A stretch of DNA of 13,998 nucleotides, from the NCBI GenBank assembly GCA_002842935.1, contig PHEM01000050.1, positions 1 through 13,998 on the forward strand. Direction: 5' to 3'. Below, piece by piece: positions 8,738 through 13,998 of this stretch; within the stretch, counting starts at the first letter, position 1; every line of letters begins with the position of its first letter. The position numbers and the translations under genes are program-made. Below the pieces are notes generated by a model. It ran no database searches and was not told the DNA's origin. It worked only from the letters and a program-made list of their open reading frames with translations. This stretch comes from Alphaproteobacteria bacterium HGW-Alphaproteobacteria-13. Its GTDB lineage: Bacteria > Pseudomonadota > Alphaproteobacteria > Sphingomonadales > Sphingomonadaceae.

Positions 8738-9529
8738 ATGTCCTTGGGTGAAGAGATTCGCGGCCACCTGCCGTTCCTGCGCCGCTATGCACGCGCGCTT
8801 ACCGGAAGCCAGAACCACGGGGACAATTTCGTCCACGCGACGCTGGAGACCATCGTCGCCGCGCCCGACGAGTTCAACGGCGGCAACGGCACGCGCATCG
8901 ACCTTTACCGCCATTTCCACCGCATCTGGGAAAGCGCCTTCATCACCGACGGCGAAGGCGAGGACGAACGCGACCCGGCGATCCGCGCCGCGAACCAGCG
9001 CCTCGCCCGCATCACCCCGCTGGGGCGGCAGATGCTGCTGCTGACGGCGCTCGAGGGCTTTTCGGTCGAGCATGCCGCAATCATCACCGGCGCCGACCAA
9101 ACCACGGTCGAAAACCTGCTGGCGGAGGCCGTGTCCGACATCGACCGCGAGGCGCGCACGTCCGTCCTCATCATCGAGGACGAGCCGCTGATCGCGATGG
9201 AGCTGGAACAGATCGTCCGCGACCTTGGCCATGACGTCGCAGGAATCGCGACGACACACGGCGATGCCGTCGCGGCGTTCGAGGACAGCGAGGCGGGCCT
9301 TGTCCTCGCCGACATCCAGCTTGCCGACGGATCGTCGGGGATTGACGCCGTTCAGGACATATTGGCGCGGGCGCCCGTGCCGGCGATCTTCATCACCGCT
9401 TTCCCCGAACGGCTGCTCACCGGCCACCGCGTCGAGCCGACCTTCCTGATTTCCAAGCCGTTCAGCGAACATGCGGTGCGCGCGGCGATCAGCCAGAGCC
9501 TGCTGTTCACGCCGCAGCTTGCGGCCTAG
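8738..9529 (+). CDS. phyR: Response regulator PhyR, anti-anti-sigma factor of the general stress response
   Basis: The 263-aa protein has the hallmark PhyR architecture: an EcfG sigma-factor-like domain first (about 1-135, SLGEEIRGHLPFLRRYARALTG onward) and a receiver domain last (about 141-258). The receiver shows the acidic pair E147/D148 (LIIEDEP), the phosphorylatable D192 (LVLADIQLADGSSG), T220 (FITAFPERLLTG) and K240 (LISKPF). In the known partner-switch, phosphorylated PhyR exposes its sigma-like domain, binds NepR and frees EcfG. The start at 8738 has GAGGGAG 7 nt upstream; an in-frame ATG at 8579 lies before the predicted promoter and adds non-homologous sequence. The gene is divergent from the HWE kinase and ends 2 nt from the stop of the convergent second sigma gene. 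Confidence 0.97.
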   Translation: MSLGEEIRGHLPFLRRYARALTGSQNHGDNFVHATLETIVAAPDEFNGGNGTRIDLYRHFHRIWESAFITDGEGEDERDPAIRAANQRLARITPLGRQMLLLTALEGFSVEHAAIITGADQTTVENLLAEAVSDIDREARTSVLIIEDEPLIAMELEQIVRDLGHDVAGIATTHGDAVAAFEDSEAGLVLADIQLADGSSGIDAVQDILARAPVPAIFITAFPERLLTGHRVEPTFLISKPFSEHAVRAAISQSLLFTPQLAA

Positions 9530-9531
9530 GC

Positions 9532-10089
9532 TCATTTCCCACCGGCGGGACCGTTTGCGGTCAGTTGTTCGACATCGTCCATGATCGCGGCGAAGGCCTC
9601 GCTCGGCTGGAGCGAGCCGGTGCTGCGGCGCGGCATGGCGCCGCCGTCGAGGATCGCCTGAAGCGCCGTGCGGGCGCGCGACACGCGGCTTTTCATCGTG
9701 CCGACGGCGCAGCCGCAGATCGCCGCCCCTTCTTCATAGGACAGCTGCCCCGCACCGATCAGCACCAGCGCCTCGCGCTGGTCGACGGGCAGCAGCATCA
9801 GCGCGCGCTGGACGTCGGCCAGATGCAGGCTGTCGGTCTGGTCGTCGGGGGCGACGAGCAGCCGTTCCGCCGCCAGTTCGTCATAGTCCGCCGTGAATTT
9901 GCGACGCCGCATCTGCGACAGGAAACAGTTGCGCAGGATCACGAAGGCCCAGCTTTTCATGCTGGAGGGACCGGGGATATAGCTGGCGCGCGCTTTCCAC
10001 GCCTTCAGCATGGTTTCCTGAACCAGATCGTCGGCCAGGTCCGCGTTTCCGGTCAGGCTGCGGCCAAAGGCGCGCAGGTGCGGAAGCAT
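9532..10089 (-). CDS. Second EcfG-family sigma factor (EcfG2 paralogue), N-terminus uncertain
   Basis: From the ATG at 10089 the protein has 185 aa. It closely resembles the EcfG at 10584-11228: sigma-2 PHLRAFGRSLTGNADLADDLVQET (3-26) and KSWAFVILRNCFLSQMRRRKF (45-65), sigma-4 LPVDQREALVLIGAGQLSYEEGAAICGCAVGTMKSRVSRAR (100-140), and a shared tail motif SEAFAAIMDDVEQL (163-176). The helix TMKSRVSRAR is identical in both, so the same promoters are probably recognised. Similarity to the paralogue continues for at least 14 codons before the ATG (for example LDDARFKQEL), yet no ATG, GTG or TTG exists in that frame before the stop at 10198-10200. Either the gene starts internally at 10089 (AGGAA 9 nt upstream), or it uses a rare start near 10149. 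No anti-sigma gene of its own is adjacent, and no convincing EcfG promoter was found upstream. Confidence 0.93.
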   Translation of the reverse strand: MLPHLRAFGRSLTGNADLADDLVQETMLKAWKARASYIPGPSSMKSWAFVILRNCFLSQMRRRKFTADYDELAAERLLVAPDDQTDSLHLADVQRALMLLPVDQREALVLIGAGQLSYEEGAAICGCAVGTMKSRVSRARTALQAILDGGAMPRRSTGSLQPSEAFAAIMDDVEQLTANGPAGGK

Positions 10090-10146
10090 CGCGGCCAGTT
10101 CCTGCTTGAAGCGGGCGTCGTCGAGCGGTTGAGGCGTTATGTCGCT

Positions 10147-10161
10147 GATAATATGGCCTTC
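10147..10161 (-). promoter_or_regulatory. Possible rare ATC/ATT initiation site of the second sigma gene
   Basis: On the minus strand GAAGG (10161-10157) is followed after 7 nt by ATC (10149-10147), with ATT just before it (10152-10150). From there the frame reads SDITPQPLDDARFKQEL and continues into the sigma factor, which would give a protein of about 205 aa. This is the best-spaced Shine-Dalgarno upstream of the conserved N-terminal codons, but the codon is non-canonical, so the site is speculative. Confidence 0.3.
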
Positions 10162-10295
10162 GTCTGGATTTCCACCGCTGGCATCACCGGCATAGGCTTA
10201 GCGTCTCGCCGCGCCAATGCAAGCCTGTGCGGCCGGCGGTTCCCGCCCCCTGTTGCCGATCCGCCACGCATCGGTCGCAAAAAAAGACCGGTCAG

Positions 10296-10320
10296 GGAAC
10301 CCCTTGGCGCGTCTGTCGTT
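10296..10320 (+). promoter_or_regulatory. Predicted EcfG-type promoter of nepR-ecfG
   Basis: GGAAC at 10296-10300 and CGTT at 10317-10320 are separated by 16 nt, an exact match to the EcfG consensus. The start point expected 6-8 nt further on (about 10326-10328) is only 2-4 nt before the first nepR ATG at 10330. The site implies that EcfG (and perhaps its paralogue) activates its own operon, as known for this circuit. Confidence 0.8.
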
Positions 10321-10329
10321 ACGTTCGGC

Positions 10330-10584
10330 ATGGCAACCCACGGCAATGACAGGATGAATGGCAAGGACAAGCCGTATCGGACGCACGAAGCGGCGTTGCG
10401 GGCGCTGGGAAGCTTTCCCGGCACCGGCAGCGACCAGTGGCACCGCACGCTGACCGGCCGGCAGGCACCCGAGCCTGTCAGCGCGAAGCTGCGCATGATC
10501 TATGGCAATATCGTCGCGGAAAAGCTGCCCGACCAGATGCTGGAACTCCTGTCCCGGATCGACCAGCAAAGCTCGAAGCAATAA
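10330..10584 (+). CDS. nepR: Anti-sigma factor NepR
   Basis: The protein has 84 aa. The C-terminal part carries the NepR domain: SAKLRMIYGNIVAEKLPDQMLELLSRID (51-78), that is, two short amphipathic helices joined by a LPDQ turn, as in NepR proteins that clamp EcfG and are titrated by PhyR-P. The first 45 residues are polar and not conserved in a way I can recognise. The ATG at 10330 is the first in frame after the EcfG promoter but has no Shine-Dalgarno and nearly no leader. A second in-frame ATG at 10354 would give 76 aa with the domain intact. The stop overlaps the ecfG start by one base (TAATG), so anti-sigma and sigma should be made in linked amounts. Its position before ecfG and near phyR strongly supports the call. 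Confidence 0.93.
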   Translation: MATHGNDRMNGKDKPYRTHEAALRALGSFPGTGSDQWHRTLTGRQAPEPVSAKLRMIYGNIVAEKLPDQMLELLSRIDQQSSKQ

Positions 10585-11228
10585 TGGCCCCAAATGATGC
10601 CGCGACACTGACGGAGACCGACAAAGGCCTGCCGGACAAGGAATTCAAGGCCCTGCTCGCCGGGGTCATCCCCCATCTGCGCGCCTATGGCCGCAGCCTG
10701 TCGGGCAATCCCGACCTGGCCGACGACCTGACTCAGGACACGATGGTCAAGGCCTGGGCGTCGCGCGACCGCTTCGAACGCGGCACGTCGATCAAAGCGT
10801 GGACCTTCGTGATCCTGCGCAACACCTTCCTGTCGCAGATGCGCCGCAACAAGTTCCGCGGCGAATATGACGAAGTGACGGTCGAGCGCACGCTGTCGAC
10901 GCCCGCCTCTCAGGAAGAATCGGGCGAGATGGCCGATCTTCAGCGCGCGCTGATGGAGTTGCCGCAGGACCAGCGCGAGGCGCTGATCCTCGTCGGCGCG
11001 GGCGGTCTGTCCTATGAGGAGGCGGCCAGCATCTGCGACTGCGCGCTCGGCACGATGAAAAGCCGCGTATCGCGCGCACGCGTCGCGCTGGAAGAGATTA
11101 TGACGAACGGCCGCTTCTCGCAAAAGCGCGCCGACGCCCCGCCCGCCAGCGAGGCGATGGACGCGATCATGAACAGCGTCGAGGCAATCGCCGCGCGGCG
11201 CGAAGAAGAGAATCGGGACCGGGAATAG
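10584..11228 (+). CDS. ecfG: General stress response sigma factor EcfG
   Basis: The 214-aa protein is an ECF sigma factor of the EcfG (ECF15) type. The sigma-2 region covers about 22-92 (FKALLAGVIPHLRAYGRSLSG, DDLTQDTMVKAWA, KAWTFVILRNTFLSQMRRNKF). The sigma-4 region covers about 118-172 (LPQDQREALILVGAGGLSYEEAASICDCALGTMKSRVSRAR). A C-terminal tail (about 185-214) ends in a charged stretch. It directs RNA polymerase to GGAAC-N16/17-CGTT promoters when NepR is removed by PhyR-P. The start at 10584 overlaps the nepR stop (TAATG) and gives the usual N-terminus length. The frame is open upstream only because it crosses nepR. The neighbouring gene at 9532-10089 is its paralogue; this copy is taken as the main EcfG because it shares an operon with nepR. 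Confidence 0.96.
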   Translation: MAPNDAATLTETDKGLPDKEFKALLAGVIPHLRAYGRSLSGNPDLADDLTQDTMVKAWASRDRFERGTSIKAWTFVILRNTFLSQMRRNKFRGEYDEVTVERTLSTPASQEESGEMADLQRALMELPQDQREALILVGAGGLSYEEAASICDCALGTMKSRVSRARVALEEIMTNGRFSQKRADAPPASEAMDAIMNSVEAIAARREEENRDRE

Positions 11229-11230
11229 GG

Positions 11231-11258
11231 CCTCTCGACTTCGCGGCGCAGGTGCGCC
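11231..11258 (+). repeat. Short hairpin with a partial copy of the dispersed repeat, after ecfG
   Basis: Just after the ecfG stop comes CTCTCGACTTCGC, half of the repeat core seen elsewhere, followed by the inverted repeat GGCGCA-GG-TGCGCC (11245-11250 / 11253-11258). No T-run follows, so it is a weak terminator at best. It could leave read-through into the downstream dehydrogenase gene, whose start is 75 nt after ecfG. Confidence 0.55.
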
Positions 11259-11303
11259 AGACTGACGGTTCCCCTTCCCTTCCAGATCGAGCGAGCCTGA
11301 TCG

Positions 11304-12485
11304 ATGACCAAAATCCCCGCTCTCGCCCTTTCCGCCGCCGTGATCGTCGCCGCCTGTTCGGCGAACCCGTCGAACGGCCAGTCCGCCCCCGCCGACACCG
11401 CGCGTCTCGACGCCTCGGGCGAGCAGCCCGCAGCGCCGCTCGCCGCCGCGCCGTTCACGGTGCAGGATGTCGCCGCCTTCGACGAACCCTGGGCCATGGC
11501 TTTCCTGCCCGGCGGCAAGCAGGCGCTGGTCACCGAACGCGCGGGCAAGCTGAAGCTGTGGGACGAAGGCGGCACGGTGCGCGACGTCACGGGCGTGCCG
11601 CGCGTCGCCTATGGCGGCCAGGGCGGCCTGGGCGATGTGATCCTCGCCCCCGATTTTCCGGCCAGCGGCACCATCTATCTAAGCTGGGCCGAGCCGGGCG
11701 ACGGCGACACCAGCGGCGCGGTGGTCGCGACGGCGAAGCTGGTGCAAGGGGACGCGCCCAGGCTGGGCGATCTGCGCATCATCTGGAAACAGCAACCCAA
11801 GGTGACGGGACGCGGCCATTATTCGCACCGCCTGGTCTTTTCGCCGGACGGCCGGTATCTGTTCATCGGATCGGGCGAGCGGCAGAAATTCGATCCCGCG
11901 CAGGACATGGACGCCAATCTGGGCAAGATCGTCCGGCTGAATCCCGACGGCAGCATCCCCGCCGACAATCCCTTCGCCGAAAAGGGCGGCGTCGCGGCGC
12001 AGCTCTGGTCGCTGGGCCACCGCAACATCCTGGGCCTTGCGTTCGACGGGACGGGGCGGCTGTGGAACCAGGAAATGGGACCGAAAGGCGGCGACGAGGT
12101 CAATCTGGTCGCGCGCGGCGCCAACTATGGCTATCCGATCGTGTCGAACGGCGATCATTATGACGGCCGCCCGATTCCCGATCATGCGACGCGGCCCGAA
12201 TTCGCCGCGCCGAAGCTGTGGTGGAACCCGTCCGTCTCACCCGGCGGGCTGGTCTGGTACGGCGGCGACGTCTATCCGGGCTGGAAGAACAGCCTGCTGA
12301 TGGGCGCGCTGTCGGGCCAGGGGCTGGTGCGGATGGCAATCGACGGCGACCGGCTGCACAAGTCCGACCGCTGGGACTTCGGGATGCGCATCCGCGAAGT
12401 CGAAGTGCATGAGGACGGATCGATCTGGCTGCTGAGCGACGGCAAGGACGGCAAGCTGATGAAGCTGGTGCCGAAGGCGGGGTGA
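11304..12485 (+). CDS. PQQ-dependent aldose sugar dehydrogenase (soluble glucose/sorbosone dehydrogenase family), predicted lipoprotein
   Basis: The 393-aa protein begins with a lipoprotein signal: a short charged start, a hydrophobic core (ALALSAAVIVAAC) and a lipobox VAAC with C18. A linker rich in Ala, Pro and Ser follows to about 50, then a six-bladed beta-propeller. Family motifs are EPWAMAFLPGG (61-71), GGQGGLGDVILAPDF (104-118), GHYSHRLVFSPDG (171-183, probable catalytic base H172), LWSLGHRNILGLAFD (234-248), WNQEMGPKGGDEVN (254-267) and ANYGYP (273-278). Relatives such as E. coli YliI oxidise aldoses in the periplasm with PQQ; the lipid anchor suggests membrane attachment here. No PQQ synthesis gene is in the window. 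The start has only a weak GAGCGAG site upstream. It lies 75 nt after ecfG on the same strand and might receive stress-induced read-through. Confidence 0.92.
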   Translation: MTKIPALALSAAVIVAACSANPSNGQSAPADTARLDASGEQPAAPLAAAPFTVQDVAAFDEPWAMAFLPGGKQALVTERAGKLKLWDEGGTVRDVTGVPRVAYGGQGGLGDVILAPDFPASGTIYLSWAEPGDGDTSGAVVATAKLVQGDAPRLGDLRIIWKQQPKVTGRGHYSHRLVFSPDGRYLFIGSGERQKFDPAQDMDANLGKIVRLNPDGSIPADNPFAEKGGVAAQLWSLGHRNILGLAFDGTGRLWNQEMGPKGGDEVNLVARGANYGYPIVSNGDHYDGRPIPDHATRPEFAAPKLWWNPSVSPGGLVWYGGDVYPGWKNSLLMGALSGQGLVRMAIDGDRLHKSDRWDFGMRIREVEVHEDGSIWLLSDGKDGKLMKLVPKAG

Positions 12486-12498
12486 AACCCTGACACAT

Positions 12499-12617
12499 CC
12501 GTTCGTCCTGAGGAGGGACTGAGCGAAGTCGAAGGCCCGTCTCGAAGGACGCTGGCGCTGCGCCTGGTCCTTCGAGACGCCATTTCGACAAGCTCAATGG
12601 CTCCTCAGGACGAACGG
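12499..12617. repeat. Palindromic repeat between convergent genes, possible two-way terminator
   Basis: The outer arms 12499-12515 and 12601-12617 are perfect 17-bp reverse complements (CCGTTCGTCCTGAGGAG). The inner arms 12538-12550 and 12567-12579 are perfect 13-bp reverse complements (CGTCTCGAAGGAC), with a small GGCGC/GCGCC hairpin in the loop (12554-12564). The repeat core CTGAGCGAAGTCGAAGG lies at 12519-12535. The element occupies nearly the whole 141-bp gap between the ends of the sugar dehydrogenase and GNAT genes, where it could stop transcription from both sides. No T-run is present. Confidence 0.85.
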
Positions 12618-12626
12618 GAGCATGGC

Positions 12627-13133
12627 TCAGCAGACATCGATGCGATCATTCACCTCCGCGCGCCACGACAGCAGCATGCGGCCCGGCCGCTGGCCCGCCG
12701 CGCCCGTTTCCACGAAACCGGCGCGTCGCAGCAGCGCGCGCGAGCGCGCGTTGCCGGGGCGGCATTCGGCGACGATCGCACCGCCGGGCCGGGCCTCCGC
12801 CAGAGCGCGGACGACACCGCGCACCGCCTCTGTCGCGATACCGCGGCCTCGCGCCGCCGCCGCGAACCAGTAACCGACCTCGTGCACGCCGCCGTCCCGG
12901 CGATGCACGCCGATCACGCCCAGCAATTCGCCGCCGGCCGCATCGCGCACGGCATGGAAATCAGGGTCCGCGATCAGCGCGCGGGCGTCCCCCTCGCCGA
13001 AGGGTTCGGGCAGGAAAGGAATCTGCGACGTCACGGACGTATCGGTGATCGCGGCGAGCGCGGGCGCGTCCTCCACCGTCAGCCGCTCGATGCGGCAGCG
13101 CTCGGTCATGATGCGCGTCAAAGTCTCTGTCAT
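12627..13133 (-). CDS. GNAT family N-acetyltransferase (RimJ/RimL-like)
   Basis: The 168-aa protein fits a single GNAT domain of the type that acetylates amino groups of small molecules or protein N-termini with acetyl-CoA. Visible features are the N-terminal strand RIERLTVEDAPALAAITD (about 14-31), the central GVIGVHRRDGGVHEVGYWFAAAARGRGIATEAV segment (about 72-104) holding the acetyl-CoA pyrophosphate loop ARGRGIA, and AECRPGNARSRALLRRAGFVETG near the C-terminus, typical of the RimJ-like branch. The start at 13133 has GGAAG about 10 nt upstream; an ATG at 13109 is a possible shorter start. The frame is open upstream to 13238 without similarity. It ends 9 nt from the palindromic repeat. The substrate is unknown. 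Confidence 0.9.
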   Translation of the reverse strand: MTETLTRIMTERCRIERLTVEDAPALAAITDTSVTSQIPFLPEPFGEGDARALIADPDFHAVRDAAGGELLGVIGVHRRDGGVHEVGYWFAAAARGRGIATEAVRGVVRALAEARPGGAIVAECRPGNARSRALLRRAGFVETGAAGQRPGRMLLSWRAEVNDRIDVC

Positions 13134-13187
13134 ATTTCGCGTCTTCCAGATGGGCGCGCCGTGACAGAGAGGGAGAGCGGTTCGATG

Positions 13188-13260
13188 ATGACCATGCGCC
13201 TTTCCGACACGGCGGCGATGGTCATAGGGTGATGCCATGCCGCTCCTAGATAAAGGAGCG
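13188..13260. repeat. Two hairpins in the spacer between the two GNAT genes
   Basis: ATGACCAT-G-CGCC (13188-13200) pairs with GGCGATGGTCAT (13214-13225): 12 bp with one bulged G and a 13-nt loop. CGCTCCT (13241-13247) pairs with AGGAGCG (13254-13260) around the loop AGATAA. They lie in the 199-bp gap downstream of the GNAT gene at 13333-13821 and upstream of the next GNAT gene. They may end or attenuate its transcript, but no T-run is seen. Nothing else recognisable is in this gap. Confidence 0.55.
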
Positions 13261-13332
13261 CCAATAGGTCTTGAATCGAAGGGATCGGTCGTTGGTCATC
13301 GCCGCTGCGATTATCACCGCCCCGCGCGCGGA

Positions 13333-13821
13333 TCAAGCCGTGACCGAACGCCGCATCAGACAGGAGCCGGGACCATAGGGACCGGGCGCGCCCGGTTCGG
13401 CATAGTCGAAGCCCTGCGCGCGCCAATAGCTGTCGGCTCCGGCGACCGCGACCAGCGCGATTTCGTCGCAGCCCGCGCGGATGGCCTGCCGCAGCACGAA
13501 ATCCGTCGCCTCGCCTCCCGCGCCCGTCCCGCGCGCGGCGGGGAGCAGCGCGATGTCGTGGAGATAATAAACCTCCGCCGCGACCGGAAGGGCGCCGAGC
13601 AGCACCCCCAGTTTCGGCACCGCGCCGCGATGCCACGGATGCGTGACGAGCAGGCCGGCGACGTCCCCGTCACGCTCGAACACGCGGCATCCGTCAGGAT
13701 ATAGCGCCAGCCGTTCGGCATAGACGGCTTTCGGTTCGGTAAAGACGCCGTGCACCGCGTCGGAGATCGCCACGACCGCGCCGAGATCATTCGTACGCAT
13801 CGGCCGCCAGCCGTTCGTCAT
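13333..13821 (-). CDS. GNAT family N-acetyltransferase
   Basis: The 162-aa protein is a short GNAT domain: WRPMRTNDLGAVVAISDAVHG (5-25) forms the first strand and helix, VAGLLVTHPW and EVYYLHDIALLPAARGTGAGGEATDFVLRQA form the core with the acetyl-CoA loop ARGTGAG (about 96-102), and SYWRAQGFDYAE is the typical final helix motif (about 130-141). It acetylates an unknown amine. The start at 13821 is chosen because it overlaps the stop of the thioesterase gene (ATGA, 13818-13821), which indicates an operon; an in-frame ATG at 13800 is less likely. The frame continues upstream to 13902 but overlaps the thioesterase there. It differs clearly from the neighbouring GNAT protein, so the pair is not a recent duplication. 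Confidence 0.9.
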   Translation of the reverse strand: MTNGWRPMRTNDLGAVVAISDAVHGVFTEPKAVYAERLALYPDGCRVFERDGDVAGLLVTHPWHRGAVPKLGVLLGALPVAAEVYYLHDIALLPAARGTGAGGEATDFVLRQAIRAGCDEIALVAVAGADSYWRAQGFDYAEPGAPGPYGPGSCLMRRSVTA

Positions 13822-13998
13822 GTGCCGGATTCCAGAAAGGGCGCCACCACATCCGCCGTCACGCGCAGCAGGCGCCCGCTCGCCTTGTCGAGCAAGGCCC
13901 ACACGGTGCGCGCCCGCACATGCACCTTGCCGTCCGCGCCGGTGAATTCCATGAAGCGGTCGAACTTCGCGCCCTGCGGCTTGTCCGCCACCCAGGTG
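13818..13998 (-). CDS. Thioesterase of the hot-dog fold (acyl-CoA thioesterase, YbgC/4HBT-like), only the 3' end
   Basis: The frame entering from the right edge codes for 59 residues before the stop at 13818-13820. They read TWVADKPQGAKFDRFMEF, then HVRARTVWALLDKASGRLLRVTADVVAPFL. The pattern of a strand with a central FDRFMEF, a second strand VRARTVWALLD, and a closing AxGR(x)xR(V/I) segment is that of the last strands of hot-dog thioesterases, which hydrolyse acyl-CoA or acyl-ACP. The N-terminal half with the catalytic Asp/Glu lies outside the window. The stop overlaps the GNAT start by ATGA. Confidence 0.75.
   Translation of the reverse strand, partial: TWVADKPQGAKFDRFMEFTGADGKVHVRARTVWALLDKASGRLLRVTADVVAPFLESGT

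Noticed and set aside
10239..10243. GGAAC on the minus strand as a -35 box for the second sigma gene
   Set aside because: At 16 or 17 nt spacing the sequence is TTGC or TGCA, not CGTT, so it does not form an EcfG promoter.
10137..10496. 119-codon minus-strand frame opposite nepR, possible N-terminal part of the second sigma gene by frameshift
   Set aside because: It is antisense to nepR, ends at 10137 in another frame than the sigma gene, and has no similarity to the paralogue's N-terminus.
9565..10584. 339-codon plus-strand frame that would make a long NepR fusion
   Set aside because: The first 255 codons are antisense to the second sigma gene and cross the nepR promoter; only the final 84 codons are NepR.
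13130..13636. 168-codon minus-strand frame across the GNAT spacer
   Set aside because: It is an out-of-frame reading of the GNAT gene at 13333-13821 and has only low-complexity Arg/Gly/Ala sequence.

Overview
The window is high-GC, gene-dense bacterial DNA that looks like a chromosomal segment of an alphaproteobacterium of the Sphingomonadales (Sphingomonas/Sphingopyxis type). This rests on a complete PhyR-NepR-EcfG general stress response locus with GGAAC-N16/17-CGTT type promoters, on a dispersed palindromic repeat built around GAGCGAAGTCGA, and on the gene families present. No mobile element, tRNA, rRNA or CRISPR array was seen. Both ends cut through genes. No stretch longer than about 240 bp lacks a gene.
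Left part (1-4172), all on the minus strand and read right to left: an Fe-type superoxide dismutase, an iron-sulfur L-serine ammonia-lyase (sdaA), formyltetrahydrofolate deformylase (purU), a VOC/glyoxalase-fold protein, and a ProX-type aminoacyl-tRNA deacylase cut by the window start. Two spacers here carry a compound hairpin repeat.
Middle (4275-8568), also minus strand: a tight three-gene operon joined by two GTGA overlaps. It holds a soluble GAF-PAS-HWE histidine kinase, a metallo-beta-lactamase-fold 'ligase-associated' exonuclease, and an ATP-dependent DNA ligase whose reading frame contains an in-frame copy of the dispersed repeat.
Stress-response core (8687-11228): phyR (anti-anti-sigma response regulator, plus strand) is divergent from the kinase operon and convergent, with a 2-nt gap, on a second EcfG-type sigma factor gene. 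About 240 bp further on, nepR (anti-sigma) and ecfG (sigma) form a TAATG-coupled operon behind an almost perfect EcfG promoter. In the known circuit, stress-activated HWE/HisKA_2 kinases promote phosphorylation of PhyR, PhyR-P sequesters NepR, and EcfG is released to transcribe stress genes, including its own regulators. The adjacent kinase is a good candidate input, and its coupling to DNA-repair genes is the most interesting feature of the window.
Right part (11229-13998): a lipoprotein PQQ-dependent sugar dehydrogenase on the plus strand, a palindromic element between convergent genes, then on the minus strand two GNAT acetyltransferases and the 3' end of a hot-dog thioesterase that overlaps the second GNAT gene by ATGA.
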